64,000 bases of DNA from Methanofervidicoccus sp. A16 (GTDB lineage: Archaea > AGJL01 > Methanococci > Methanococcales > Methanococcaceae), in contig NZ_CP022242.1 of the NCBI RefSeq assembly GCF_003351865.1, positions 1,426,001-1,490,000 on the forward strand. Direction: 5' to 3'. The position numbers were made by a program, and so were the translations under genes. Below, piece after piece: positions 1 through 8,562 of this stretch. The number at the start of each line of letters is the position of its first letter. Within the stretch, counting starts at the first letter, position 1. The notes under the pieces were generated by a model. That model ran no database searches. It had not been told where the DNA came from and worked only from the letters and a program-made list of their open reading frames with translations.

Positions 1-41
1 TCAATGAAAGATATCACATCCCTTGCCAGTACCTTCTCCAT
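1..41 (-). CDS. Partial CDS, 5' end only
   Basis: Reading leftwards, an ATG at 41-39 overlaps the TGA stop of the upstream methyltransferase gene (ATGA overlap), and a GGTGA ribosome binding site lies just before it. The frame reads MEKVLARDVISFI and leaves the window without a stop. Thirteen residues are too few to name the product. The overlap indicates that it is the next gene of the fumarase beta, PUA protein, methyltransferase group and is translationally coupled to it. Confidence 0.55.
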   Translation of the reverse strand, partial: MEKVLARDVISFI

Positions 42-679
42 CACTTCACCCTTTTAGCAGTTATTAACTGTATCTCCTCATAGAAGAATCTCATAACTGC
101 AGTTTTTTCACCTTTAAATCCGTATCTCTTCAACATTTCAAAGGTTCTCCTCTCTCCAGTTAGGGAGGACTGTACTATCTGAATTATCCCATCCTCCTTT
201 AAATACTCTCCAACCTCCGAGATGAATCTATCCAATACCTTCCTTCCATCGATCCCTCCGTCAAAGGCGTAGTTTATACAATCCTTTAATTTCTCCTCCT
301 GAGAGGTTGGGAGGTAAGGTGCATTAAAGAGGATAACGTCAAATTTATCTATATTAAGATTTTCCATTATTCTATCCATACCCTTAAATAGATCGCTCTG
401 AAAGAAAAATACTTCTCTACCTACTTCTAAACCGTTTAACTCTGCATTTTCCTTACTTAACTCCACTGCATAGGGATTTATATCTACTCCCACAGCAACA
501 TCACAGCCCTTTTTCACTGCATTTATAGTTTGTATGCCAGTACCTGTCCCCATATCTAAAACCTTCTTACCTCTAACATCCACCAAGTTATCCATGAGGA
601 GGATACTGTCCTCTGCAGGTTCATACACTAAGGGATGAACCTTTAAAACAATATCCCTTATCTTTATCACTCCCCCCAT
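41..679 (-). CDS. PrmC/HemK-type N5-glutamine methyltransferase
   Basis: This is a class I SAM-dependent methyltransferase of the archaeal HemK/Mtq2 branch, which methylates the glutamine of the GGQ motif in release factor aRF1. Visible motifs are YEPAEDS near the N terminus, the SAM-binding loop DMGTGTG, the acidic DIN motif that follows it, and NAPYLP, the family's (N/D)PPY-type substrate motif in its archaeal form. The length of about 212 residues fits the short archaeal family, which lacks the N-terminal helical domain of bacterial PrmC. The open frame extends to 715 inside the preceding gene. I prefer the ATG at 679, which has an AGGG ribosome binding site five bases upstream and lies just after the previous stop; ATG at 682 and GTG at 670 are alternatives. 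It overlaps the next gene by four bases. The substrate is inferred from the family. Confidence 0.8.
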   Translation of the reverse strand: MGGVIKIRDIVLKVHPLVYEPAEDSILLMDNLVDVRGKKVLDMGTGTGIQTINAVKKGCDVAVGVDINPYAVELSKENAELNGLEVGREVFFFQSDLFKGMDRIMENLNIDKFDVILFNAPYLPTSQEEKLKDCINYAFDGGIDGRKVLDRFISEVGEYLKEDGIIQIVQSSLTGERRTFEMLKRYGFKGEKTAVMRFFYEEIQLITAKRVK

Positions 680-686
680 CATATCC

Positions 687-1166
687 CTACTTAAGGTTCC
701 AGATGGCATCTCCAACGTAGTGGAGGGTTTTTATAGCCCTACCTCTATTGGAGTTTTTCATCGTAACTCCATCCATCAACGCCCTACCAACTATAAGAGG
801 TTTGTTGTGGGTTTCATCTACTGCAAAGACCATGTCTCCCTCCTTAATATCCTCATCTGCATCTACTATACCTGGAGCCATAACATCTGCCCCCTTAACT
901 AAGAACCTCACAGCGCCCATATCCACCACAACCTTTCCCCTCTCTATATTGTACTTCATTATACAGTGAAGTGTAGGGTACAATTTATCCTCTACCTTGA
1001 AAAGGGTAGGTTCTCCATCTATGAGCATTACCTCGTAGTTATCTACTACTAAAACCTCGCCTTTAACCTTCTTAGGGATCTCCACTCCAAAGGCGTCTCT
1101 CAACTCCTCCAATACCTTTTTCAACTCCTTCTTTTTTAAATGATGTCTCCTCTTTATCTCCAACAT
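687..1166 (-). CDS. PUA-domain RNA-binding protein, MCT-1-like
   Basis: A 159-residue protein with a basic N terminus rich in Lys and Arg (KRRHHLKKKELKK) and a C-terminal PUA domain of about 80 residues, where the patterns VVDMGAVRF, APGIVDAD and GDMVFAVDE are typical. The overall plan matches the small archaeal proteins related to MCT-1/Tma20, which bind RNA and are linked to ribosome or tRNA handling. The start has a GGTGAG box directly upstream. It lies 7 bp after the fumarase beta gene and 7 bp before the preferred start of the methyltransferase, so the three are probably one transcript. The domain call is firm; the exact RNA partner is unknown. Confidence 0.75.
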   Translation of the reverse strand: MLEIKRRHHLKKKELKKVLEELRDAFGVEIPKKVKGEVLVVDNYEVMLIDGEPTLFKVEDKLYPTLHCIMKYNIERGKVVVDMGAVRFLVKGADVMAPGIVDADEDIKEGDMVFAVDETHNKPLIVGRALMDGVTMKNSNRGRAIKTLHYVGDAIWNLK

Positions 1167-1173
1167 CTCACCG

Positions 1174-1755
1174 TTAAATCAACTCTTTAAGTTTTCTCAT
1201 TACCTCCCTATTTACCTCCTCGTAGATACTCCTCCCATGGGAATCCATTGCAACTATTAAGGGACCGAAGTTTTCAACCTCAAGTTCCCATATAGCCTCT
1301 GGCATACCTAACTCCTCTAGATATACTCCCTTTACATCTACCACTGCATCTGCAAGTAGTGCTGCACACCCTCCAGGGGCGGCGAGGTAGACAACTCCAT
1401 ACTCTTTAAAGACATTTAGTAGATCTCCCTTCATTCCTCCCTTCCCAACTATGGCAGAGATGCCAGTAATCCTTATAAAGTCCTCCTCTACCTCGTTCAT
1501 CCTTGCAGAGGTTGTAGGTCCTATGGATACACATCTCCATCTATCTCCTACTTTTTTCATTATTGGTCCAGCGTGGTATATCACACCATCCTTTAACTTA
1601 TTTACGATCTCCTTTATATCCTCTCTATCGGACCCCCTTATAATATTTATATGAGCCTCATCCCTACCTGTATATATCCTTCCATTGAGATAAACTATAT
1701 CTCCAACCTTCAATTTATACACTGTATCCTTTGATATAGGGGTTTTTAACTTCAC
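1174..1755 (-). CDS. fumB: Fumarate hydratase class I, beta subunit
   Basis: This is the C-terminal half (beta subunit) of two-subunit class I fumarase, which interconverts fumarate and malate with an [4Fe-4S] cluster held by the alpha subunit. Family hallmarks are GDIVYLNGRIYTGRDEAH near the N terminus, YHAGPI, GPTTSARM with the Thr and Arg that contact substrate, and GKGGM. The length of 193 residues is normal for the archaeal beta subunit. The alpha subunit is not adjacent, as is common in Methanococcales. Together with TfrA at 34437-36086 it belongs to the incomplete reductive citric acid cycle that makes succinyl-CoA and 2-oxoglutarate in these methanogens. Tartrate dehydratase beta is the alternative by homology but is unlikely in this host. 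Confidence 0.88.
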   Translation of the reverse strand: MKLKTPISKDTVYKLKVGDIVYLNGRIYTGRDEAHINIIRGSDREDIKEIVNKLKDGVIYHAGPIMKKVGDRWRCVSIGPTTSARMNEVEEDFIRITGISAIVGKGGMKGDLLNVFKEYGVVYLAAPGGCAALLADAVVDVKGVYLEELGMPEAIWELEVENFGPLIVAMDSHGRSIYEEVNREVMRKLKELI

Positions 1756-1840
1756 ATTTTCACCATAGATTTATATATTTTATTAATAATTATAATAATA
1801 ATCATCATTTAAAAATATTTAAAAATGATTAGGTGAGAGG
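1756..1840. promoter_or_regulatory. Divergent promoter region between fumB and aIF2-alpha
   Basis: The 85 bp between the two divergent genes are almost entirely A and T. Towards fumB the minus strand reads AAATATATAAATC, a good archaeal TATA box. Towards aIF2-alpha there is TTTAAAAATATTTAAAA, followed by AGGTGAGAGG directly before the ATG at 1841. No inverted repeat that would suggest a shared operator is visible. Confidence 0.5.
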
Positions 1841-2632
1841 ATGAGAAAGGATTTCCCAGAGGAGGGAGAGTTGGTTATAGGTACAGTTGTAGATGTTAAA
1901 CCTTATGGGGCATTTGTAGAGTTGTTGGAGTATCCAAATAGAGAGGGAATGATTCATATATCTGAGGTATCCTCTGGATGGGTAAAGAATATAAGGGATC
2001 ATGTTAAAAGGGGCCAGAGGGTAGTGGCAAAGGTAATGAGGGTGGATAGGAAGAAGGGACATATAGATCTATCCCTAAAGAGAGTTACAGAACAGCAGAA
2101 AAAGGCTAAAATCCAGGAGTGGAAGAGATTCCAGAGGGCGGAGAAGTTGCTACAGTTTGCAGGGGAGAAACTTGGGAAGTCCCTTGAGGAGGCATGGGAG
2201 GAGGTAGGATACAAGTTAGAGGAAGAATTTGGAGAACTCTACAACGCCTTAGAGTGTATCGCCATAGAGGGTAAAGAGATCTTAGAGGAGTTGGATATTC
2301 CTGAGGAGTGGAGAAATGTACTCTACGAGGTGGCAGTGGAGAACATAGAGTTGCCTACTGTAAAGGTGGATGGTGTATTAACAATTACTACAACAGAACC
2401 TGACGGTATCAAGGTTATAAAGAAAGTTCTGAAGAAGGCATTAAAGGCCAATCCCTACGAGGATGTTGTTGTAGATATAAGATACATCGGGGCTCCAAAG
2501 TACAGGATAGAGGTTGAGGCTCCAGACTATAAGAGTGGGGAGGAGGTACTGAAGAAAGTTGCAGATACCGCTATAAAACATATAAAGAAGTACAAGGGAG
2601 GAGAAGGTAGTTTCGTAAGGGAGTACCACTAA
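1841..2632 (+). CDS. eif2a: Translation initiation factor aIF2, alpha subunit
   Basis: aIF2-alpha is part of the heterotrimer that delivers initiator Met-tRNA to the small ribosomal subunit. The first 85 residues are an S1 OB-fold (GELVIGTVVDVKPYGAFVEL, then GMIHISEVSSGWVKNI and GQRVVAKVMRVD). A helical middle domain follows, and the C-terminal alpha-beta domain ends near KAPDY-like sequence (VEAPDYKSGEEVLKKV), which contacts aIF2-gamma. The length of 263 residues is standard. A strong AGGTGAGAGG site precedes the ATG. The gene is followed after 13 bp by nop10, an arrangement widely conserved in archaea, where it usually also includes ribosomal protein S27e or L44e genes upstream. Confidence 0.95.
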   Translation: MRKDFPEEGELVIGTVVDVKPYGAFVELLEYPNREGMIHISEVSSGWVKNIRDHVKRGQRVVAKVMRVDRKKGHIDLSLKRVTEQQKKAKIQEWKRFQRAEKLLQFAGEKLGKSLEEAWEEVGYKLEEEFGELYNALECIAIEGKEILEELDIPEEWRNVLYEVAVENIELPTVKVDGVLTITTTEPDGIKVIKKVLKKALKANPYEDVVVDIRYIGAPKYRIEVEAPDYKSGEEVLKKVADTAIKHIKKYKGGEGSFVREYH

Positions 2633-2645
2633 ATAAGTTGAAAAC

Positions 2646-2810
2646 ATGAGGATAAGAAAGTGCCCAAAATGTAAGAGATACACCTTGAAGGATATCTGTA
2701 GTGCCTGTGGAGAGAGGACTGTAACTGTTAAACCACCGAGGTTCTCCTTAGAGGACAGATATGGCAAGTACAGGAGGATGTTGAAGAAGAGATTAAAGGG
2801 TAAGGAATAA
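2646..2810 (+). CDS. nop10: Ribosome biogenesis protein Nop10
   Basis: This 54-residue protein is too short for most gene finders. It begins MRIRKCPKCKRYTL and has a second pair of cysteines in CSACGE, giving the CxxC...CxxC zinc ribbon of archaeal Nop10, followed by the conserved PPRFS and DRYGKYRR segment. Nop10 is a core protein of H/ACA RNPs: it binds Cbf5 and supports guide-directed pseudouridylation of rRNA. It follows aIF2-alpha after 13 bp, the usual archaeal gene pair, and is probably translated from the same mRNA. The start ATG at 2646 is the only sensible one before the zinc ribbon. Confidence 0.93.
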   Translation: MRIRKCPKCKRYTLKDICSACGERTVTVKPPRFSLEDRYGKYRRMLKKRLKGKE

Positions 2811-2911
2811 TAAAATTCCCTATTCTACTCCTTTCAGAATGTCTCTATAAAGAATAAGTGTCCAATGTTGCTCAATAACTTCTTTTGTATATTTAACAAT
2901 TATTTTAAATT

Positions 2912-3221
2912 ATTCTAATTCCCATCAAAAGGATAGTTTAAAAAATAATAAGAATTATAAAAATAATAAGATAAAAAATAAGAAAAAATTAAAAATAAAA
3001 ATAAAATAAAAATGTTTAAAAAATAAAAAACTTCTGTTATCCTAGATATAACATTTTAAAAAGAGGATTGAAGGAAAATGATCCTCTGAATATCTTTTAA
3101 TACAGGAAATTAGAATAAGATCTCCTATCTTAACTAAGGGCTCCGGAAAGATCTTGGATATTTAATGATTTTTATATTATCTTTTATTATTCTTTTAATC
3201 ACTACTGATGGGAACTAAGAT
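2912..3221 (+). mobile_element. MITE-like element, family A, copy A1
   Basis: The gap 2811-3390 holds this non-coding element of about 310 bp. Its left end is ATTCTAATTCCCATCAAAAGG and its right end is CACTACTGATGGGAACTAAG, an imperfect terminal inverted repeat. The core contains the family A landmarks: an AGAGGATTGAAGG segment, GATCCTCTGAATATC, AAGATCTCCTATCTTA and TCCGGAAAGATC. AACAATTATT occurs near both ends (2895-2904 and 3223-3232) but is offset on the left, so a target duplication is only suggestive here. No reading frame of note. Confidence 0.75.
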
Positions 3222-3348
3222 AAACAATTATTATAAAAATTAAAAAATATTAATTTAATAAAGAAGAAGAAAAATAAAAACTCCTGGAAGTACCATCTTT
3301 CAATGTTTAGGGGTCCCAAGGATAGTTTTAATTGCATACTTTTCAGTT

Positions 3349-3385
3349 GCCACCTCTCACTATAGAGGTGAGGCTTAAGGTTGTG
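3349..3385 (+). promoter_or_regulatory. Leader hairpin and GGTTGTG box
   Basis: Directly before the gene at 3391 lies an inverted repeat, GCC-ACCTCT (3349-3357) with AGAGGT-GA-GGC (3364-3374), followed by TTAAGGTTGTG. Nearly the same tail, GAGGCTTCAAGGTTGTG, ends a hairpin directly before the unrelated gene at 30631. The GGTTGTG part may serve as a weak ribosome binding site. The function of the shared element is unknown. Confidence 0.4.
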
Positions 3386-3390
3386 AAATT

Positions 3391-4827
3391 ATGGATAGTA
3401 GTGTTTTGATCAGGAGATGTAATGAATTTTTAGAGGAGTTGTCAAAATTTAGAGAGGAAATATCATTAAAATTTTCAGAGAATTTAGATAGTGATTTCTA
3501 TAATAATTTAATAGATATTTTAAGTAGGAATTTAAAAATTTTAGAGGAGTTAAAGGAGAAGATGGAATTACAGGGTTTCGATACTCCCTTTATAGGTGTT
3601 GGGAAGTTAAAGGGGTGTGATGAGGAGGATCTCTACGAGATAAAGTCTTACGTCTCCTACCTTAGGAGGATGGTGGATGAGAAGAAGGGGGTACTGGAGA
3701 GGGTAAGGTACGCTATAGTGTCCCACAGGATAGCCTTAGGACATCTAAAGGAGAAAGAGGGAAATAGGAGAATAGTACATTTTCTACCTTACGACGGCTC
3801 CAATAAAGATATACTCTTCAATATGCCAACTCTCTTTATTAGGACGTACAAGAGACTTTTAAATATATTGGAGTCCGAGGGCAAGGGGGCAGTTAGTTCT
3901 GTTACTATAACATTTCTAGTAATGGAGGATGGAAAGAGGAAGTTAAAAAGGGTAAAGATAGAAGAGGAAGATTATGAGGGATACCTTAAGAAAAACTACG
4001 GAGATGTACTTATAACCTCTATAAAGAAAAACTACACTAAAAATAAACTGATATCCGACGGTTATGTAAGGAAAACCTTGGCACTGACTTATTTACTGGC
4101 TTATTGGAACGAGATAGAGGAGAAGATAAAAAAGAATTACGAGGAAAAACTCTCTGAACATCAGAGAAAATTAATAGAGAGATATAGGAGTACTGTGTTA
4201 GATCTAAGGGAGGATGTAGATGAGGGAACTATAGATATTAGGGTATTGGAGGAGTTGAAGATAAAGAGGATAAGGATGAGGGAGGAGTTGGAGAGGTTGG
4301 GACTCTACAGAGGAGGAAAACCAGTAAAGGAGTTGGAGAGTGCTCTCAAGGTTGAGAGGGAGATCTCGGAAAATCTCTCATACAGTACAGTTGTAAAGTA
4401 TCTCTCTCAAGATGTCTTTAAATACTACCTCTATAAGACTCCCGATGAGAGGGATAGGTCTAGTATGTTCCCATCTATTCTTACTACACCTTCTCCCTTA
4501 AATCTTAAGTGGATGGAGATAGATGGAATAGATCCTGTAAATGTTTTAGATGTTAAATTCCTACTTGAGAGGGAACTTCCAAAGTACAGCATTCCTATTA
4601 AGAACCTTGGAGGAGTAGCCCTATATCTAGTCCATGGGTGGGACGAGGTGGAGAGGTACGGATTCAAAAGGGAGGATGTTGAGGAGATCCTTAAAAATAT
4701 GGCTCCTATAGATAAATTGAAATCCCTTTTGAGTAAAAAGGGAATAGATATAAAGAAGTTAGAGAAGTACAACTCTATAAAGAGGGAGAGGACAAAGAGG
4801 TTCTTAGATGCCCTCAGTAGGTTGTAA
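3391..4827 (+). CDS. Uncharacterised methanogen protein (DUF530-like?)
   Basis: A 478-residue soluble, highly charged protein that I do not recognise with confidence. It has no signal peptide or membrane segment. The N-terminal 120 residues and residues 225-310 are rich in Glu, Lys and Leu with heptad-like spacing and are probably long helices or coiled coil. The middle (about 140-215) contains PYDGSNKDILFNMPTLFIRTYK and a segment that looks like beta strands. It lies two bases before cbiB and is surely co-transcribed with it, which hints at but does not prove a link to corrinoid metabolism. My best guess at a family is the methanogen-specific DUF530, held at low confidence. The ATG at 3391 follows GGTTGTG by five bases. 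Confidence 0.6.
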   Translation: MDSSVLIRRCNEFLEELSKFREEISLKFSENLDSDFYNNLIDILSRNLKILEELKEKMELQGFDTPFIGVGKLKGCDEEDLYEIKSYVSYLRRMVDEKKGVLERVRYAIVSHRIALGHLKEKEGNRRIVHFLPYDGSNKDILFNMPTLFIRTYKRLLNILESEGKGAVSSVTITFLVMEDGKRKLKRVKIEEEDYEGYLKKNYGDVLITSIKKNYTKNKLISDGYVRKTLALTYLLAYWNEIEEKIKKNYEEKLSEHQRKLIERYRSTVLDLREDVDEGTIDIRVLEELKIKRIRMREELERLGLYRGGKPVKELESALKVEREISENLSYSTVVKYLSQDVFKYYLYKTPDERDRSSMFPSILTTPSPLNLKWMEIDGIDPVNVLDVKFLLERELPKYSIPIKNLGGVALYLVHGWDEVERYGFKREDVEEILKNMAPIDKLKSLLSKKGIDIKKLEKYNSIKRERTKRFLDALSRL

Positions 4828-4829
4828 CT

Positions 4830-5759
4830 ATGCTCAATCCTCTAATACTCTGGGGCGCTGTTATATTGGATAGAGTTCTTGGAGAACCTCCTGAGAGGAT
4901 ACACCCTGTAGTTTGGATAGGTAGGTTGATCTATTTTCTGGAGGATATTTTTAAATCTACCTACTCAAGGAATAAAGTTAGAGATCTCCTTTTTGGATCC
5001 CTTACTACATTAATTACTTTAACAGTGGTACTTTTATTATCCTACGCCCTTGAGATATCTATAAATAGATTACCTGAGATTCTTCAGTACCCTCTCTACT
5101 CCCTTATTCTCTCGACGACAATAGGGTATAAGTCTCTTCTGGACTTTTCAAGGAGACCTATAGAATGTATAAAAGAGGGAGATATAGAGGGTGCAAGGAA
5201 ACATCTTCAGTGTATCGTAAGTAGGGATACTTCAAAGTTAGATGTTGAACATATCCTATCTGCATCGGTGGAGAGTCTATCTGAAAATATCACAGACAGT
5301 ATTATCGCTCCTCTAATATATGGAGCACTCTTTGGACTTCCTGGAGCCTTTCTCTACAGGGCTGTGAATACCTTAGACGCTATGATAGGATACAGAAACG
5401 AGAAATATGAATACTACGGCAAGTTAGCTGCTCGCTTAGATGACATATTAAATATTATACCTTCACGTGTTGCAGGACTACTCCTTGTAATAACCTCGCC
5501 ACTCTATGGTGGAAGTGTAAGGAGGGCACTATACGGTTTCCTTAAGGAGGGTTCTAAAACTCCCTCTCCAAATTCAGGCTATACCATGGCAACGGTTGCC
5601 AACAGTTTAAATATGACCCTTGAGAAAATAGGATACTACAAACTGGGAGAGGGAAAGATAGATCTTAAGAAGGCTTACGACTCTTTAAAGGCAGTAGATA
5701 TTGTGGTGATATCTTTCCTTGTACTTTATACTCTTTTGTATTGGTTATTAATTAAATAG
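4830..5759 (+). CDS. cbiB: Adenosylcobinamide-phosphate synthase CbiB/CobD
   Basis: CbiB is an integral membrane enzyme that joins the aminopropanol-phosphate side chain to adenosylcobyric acid in cobamide synthesis. The signature near the N terminus is the motif LGEPPERIHPVVWIG. Further conserved blocks are SRDTSKLD, HILSASVESLSENITDS, the GLPGAFLYRAVNTLDAM segment, and GYRNEKYEYYGKLAARLDD. Five or so hydrophobic segments are visible, including one at the very C terminus. Its length of 309 residues is normal. Start ATG is two bases after the previous stop. CbiE, another enzyme of the pathway, is encoded at 15963-16592, so the organism makes its own corrinoid for methanogenesis. Confidence 0.93.
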   Translation: MLNPLILWGAVILDRVLGEPPERIHPVVWIGRLIYFLEDIFKSTYSRNKVRDLLFGSLTTLITLTVVLLLSYALEISINRLPEILQYPLYSLILSTTIGYKSLLDFSRRPIECIKEGDIEGARKHLQCIVSRDTSKLDVEHILSASVESLSENITDSIIAPLIYGALFGLPGAFLYRAVNTLDAMIGYRNEKYEYYGKLAARLDDILNIIPSRVAGLLLVITSPLYGGSVRRALYGFLKEGSKTPSPNSGYTMATVANSLNMTLEKIGYYKLGEGKIDLKKAYDSLKAVDIVVISFLVLYTLLYWLLIK

Positions 5760-5843
5760 TGGTTATTGGGGATCTGGATGGGAAGAATAGTAATGGAGAA
5801 ATAACATATTACTAAAAAAATTCTGATAAAAATAATATAAAAA

Positions 5844-6150
5844 ACCCTAGTTTCCATCAAAAGGATAGTTTAAAGAATAATAAAAATAATTATAAAATAA
5901 AATAAAGAAAAGATTTTAAAATAAAAACTTCTATCATTACCAAATACAAAATTTAAAAAGGAGATTGGAGGGATAGTTCTTTAAATACCTTCTAATATAG
6001 TAGATATCAGATAGGATTTCTTATCTTTATCTAAGTGATCAGAAAGATCCTTATAGTTTAATGGTCTTATCTGATATTTTAATCGTGATTTTTATTATAA
6101 CAATTATCATTTTCACTGTTCTTTTAATCACTACTGATGGGAACTAAGGT
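5844..6150 (+). mobile_element. MITE-like element, family A, copy A2
   Basis: This element fills most of the gap 5760-6330. It runs from ACCCTAGTTTCCATCA to TGATGGGAACTAAGGT (307 bp). It is flanked by a perfect 10 bp direct repeat AATATAAAAA at 5834-5843 and 6151-6160, which is the expected scar of an insertion. The core has the family A landmarks GGAGATTGGAGG, GGATTTCTTATC and GATCAGAAAGATCC. The rest of the gap, 6161-6330, is plain AT-rich DNA leading to the 3' end of bioW. Confidence 0.85.
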
Positions 6151-6330
6151 AATATAAAAAATATTTTAAATAAATAAAGAAATAAACGAATATCATCCTA
6201 CATTTATTTTTATTATTTTTAATTTGAGTAGAATTTTTAATATCTTTTATAATTATTGTTTTATTATTTTTAATATTATTTTAATTAGGAATCAGGGATT
6301 TTATTTTAATCTCCAGATAATTATTAATTT

Positions 6331-7044
6331 TTATCTCACAATATAGGGCCTATTCTCCAGATCCCTTATCAACCTCTCCAACCTCTCCCTATCCTCCTTA
6401 GGAATATCTACAAAGAACACCCTGCCCCCCGGTTCCCCCCTCTCCTTTAAATTTGTAATCCTAAAGTATCCCTTTTTAGTGGCTACATAACCTGTGGTAT
6501 AGGACGGATTATCTGAGATACACAACTCTGCAACAACTCCCAGATCTATAACCTTAGTTGCTATTGCTATAGCATCTACAGTTCTCTCTGTTCCCAGATT
6601 ATCCTTTAATATCCTCTCTTTTAACTCCTCAGATGTAGATATGCACTTTACCCTCACACCTCTCTCCCTGTCAGGTTCCAGCCTATCTCCCTCTAAATTC
6701 ATTATACTTGCTCCCCTCATACCTCCTTTATCTACTATTTTAAATGCTTTCTCTATTATATCCTCCTTTATCCCTTCTTTTTTCAAAATATCCTTGGCAA
6801 CCTCTCTGGCTTCCTCCTTACTTTTAGACTCAATAGTTTTAATAGGTAGATGATCTATGTACTTTATATCCTCTTTAATCTCCTCGATCTTTATGTTTAT
6901 GAAATCTGGAACTCCATTCTCGTGAGAGAATGCCCTCCTTATGAATTTAATGGCGTACTCCTCTATTTTCTCCTTTTCAACTATAGTTTCTGCCCCTGAG
7001 ATATGTCTACCATTTTTCGATGCTCTCATCTTTATGCTGTACAT
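6331..7044 (-). CDS. bioW: 6-carboxyhexanoate--CoA ligase BioW
   Basis: BioW activates pimelate with CoA and ATP to pimeloyl-CoA, the first committed step of one biotin route. The N terminus [19 protein letters not shown] is diagnostic for the family. Later conserved blocks are [26 protein letters not shown] (nucleotide and pimelate binding), [19 protein letters not shown] and GGRVFFVD. The length of 237 residues is normal. No other biotin gene is adjacent; the gene stands alone between two repeat-filled gaps. Assignment rests on the whole-length motif pattern. Confidence 0.92.
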   Translation of the reverse strand: MYSIKMRASKNGRHISGAETIVEKEKIEEYAIKFIRRAFSHENGVPDFINIKIEEIKEDIKYIDHLPIKTIESKSKEEAREVAKDILKKEGIKEDIIEKAFKIVDKGGMRGASIMNLEGDRLEPDRERGVRVKCISTSEELKERILKDNLGTERTVDAIAIATKVIDLGVVAELCISDNPSYTTGYVATKKGYFRITNLKERGEPGGRVFFVDIPKEDRERLERLIRDLENRPYIVR

Positions 7045-7308
7045 ACATCTATCTATAGGTTTTATAGTATTTATACTAATTACCCATTTTTTCAGGAGTT
7101 TTCCTGCCCTTCTAAAATTTAGTTAAAGGAAAAAATTTAGTTATTGCTTTAAAATCTCTATAATAATAATGACAAACTAACTAAATAATAAAATAAATAA
7201 AATAATTATATAATAAAATTATTAAATTAAACCTTAATTCCCATCAAAGTAACGATTTAAATAATATTTAAATAATAAAAATAAGAATAATAAAAAAGAC
7301 TAGAAAAA

Positions 7309-7597
7309 ACCTTAGTTTCCATCAGTAGGGATTAAAAGAACAGTGAAAATAACCAATATAAAAATTATTAAATACCCTTAGGGATCTTTCTGAACACTTA
7401 GGTAAGATAAGAAATCTTATTTTGGTATCCACCATATTAGAAGATCTTCAGAGGATCATTCACCTCCAATCTTCTTTTTAAAATTTTGTATCTAGGATAA
7501 TAGAAGTTTTTTATTTTTAATTTCTTCTAATTTTTTTAATTATTATAATTTTATTGATCATTATTATTTTTAAACTATTTTTTTGATGAGAACTAGG
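7309..7597 (-). mobile_element. MITE-like element, family A, copy A3 (reverse)
   Basis: Read on the minus strand this is a family A element. On the plus strand it starts ACCTTAGTTTCCATCAGTAGGG and ends TTTTGATGAGAACTAGG, with the core landmarks reversed (GGGATCTTTCTGAACACTTAGGTAAGATAAG, then GAGGATCATTCACCTCCAATCTTC). A separate left-type end, ACCTTAATTCCCATCA, stands alone at 7231-7246 as a remnant of another insertion. The whole gap 7045-8109 is made of such elements plus AT-rich DNA. Confidence 0.75.
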
Positions 7598-7808
7598 ATA
7601 ATAATTTTATTATGATAAGATAATAAAAGTTTCTAAGAGGAATAATAAAAGGAATAAAATTCTGATAATGTAAAAAATAAAATAACCCTTTCTTCATATA
7701 TTAGACACTGAAGAAACAGAGGTAGGATTACTTTTTAATTTTTTAGTTTTATCCTTATTTTTATTTTATTAATATTTTTTATATTATCACTTTGGTGGGA
7801 ACTAGGGC
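7598..7808 (-). mobile_element. MITE-like element, family C, copy C3 (reverse, truncated)
   Basis: Joined directly to A3. Read on the minus strand it begins GCCCTAGTTCCCACCAAAGTGATAAT at 7808 and contains the family C core AATCCTACCTCTGTTTCTTCAGTGTC, ending in the AAAGTTTCTAAGAGG-like D-type right half without its own terminal repeat. It therefore shares the end of the neighbouring A element. A weak further end, TTTGATAGGAATTAG, lies at 7842-7856. The remainder up to 8109 shows only AT-rich sequence. Confidence 0.65.
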
Positions 7809-8109
7809 AATTTTATCATTATTTTTTTATAAATTTATTATTTTGATAGGAATTAGAGGACTATAAAAAGTGAAATTATAAAATAAAAAATAAAATAAAG
7901 TTAAAAAGTAATATTTTAAAAAGGTTAACAAAAACTGACCCGTTCCCAGTACTCAATGTAAATGGAGAATTATAATCACATTTAGTTTTCTGATTTTAAT
8001 TGTTTATTTATATTTATAATACTATTATTTTTATCATAACTATTAATAATTTATATAGGTTCAAAATAGTTTTTATTCAATTCTCTATAAAAGTTATCAG
8101 GTAATCTCC

Positions 8110-8562
8110 ATGTTAGACATTCCAAACTACAAGAGAATCACAGCCAGAAATGTTATATTCGATTTAAACGGTACATTAGCAGTAGACGGACATATAGATA
8201 AAGAGGTATTGGATCTCTTGAAAGAACTAAGTAAAACTTACAAGATAGTTGTTCTAACTGCAGATACCCTTGGAAATGCCAAGGAAATATTTAAGGAATT
8301 GGATAGTATAACCTTGGAGGTTATAAGAGATACTGAAGAAAAAACAGAAGTTGCCAAAAAATACACTCCATACATTGGAATAGGCAACGGCAACAACGAT
8401 ATAGGAGTATTTAAAAATGCAGAGTTAAGTATAGCAGTTATAGGAAGAGAGGGATGTAGTGCTAAACTCCTCCTCTCTGCAGATGTTGTAGTATGTGATA
8501 TAGTTGATGCCATAAATCTACTACTGAAGGAAAAAAGATTGATAGCAACACTTAGGGGGTAG
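8110..8562 (+). CDS. Soluble P-type ATPase-like HAD protein
   Basis: A 150-residue HAD-superfamily protein without a cap domain. Motif I reads FDLNGTLAVDG, with the nucleophilic Asp but Asn in place of the second acidic residue of classical DxDxT phosphatases. VVLTAD is motif II, the KK near residue 85 is motif III, and GNGNNDIGVFKNA is motif IV. This pattern is that of the archaeal soluble P-type ATPase-like family (COG4087), whose members resemble the P-domain of cation pumps and have shown phosphatase activity in vitro. It ends tail to tail with gatD with no gap. The physiological substrate is unknown. Confidence 0.75.
   Translation: MLDIPNYKRITARNVIFDLNGTLAVDGHIDKEVLDLLKELSKTYKIVVLTADTLGNAKEIFKELDSITLEVIRDTEEKTEVAKKYTPYIGIGNGNNDIGVFKNAELSIAVIGREGCSAKLLLSADVVVCDIVDAINLLLKEKRLIATLRG

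Noticed and set aside
2811-3390. CRISPR array
   Set aside because: The repeated TTCCCATCA-type sequences are spaced hundreds of bases apart in inverted pairs, not as regular short repeats with unique spacers; no cas gene is present.
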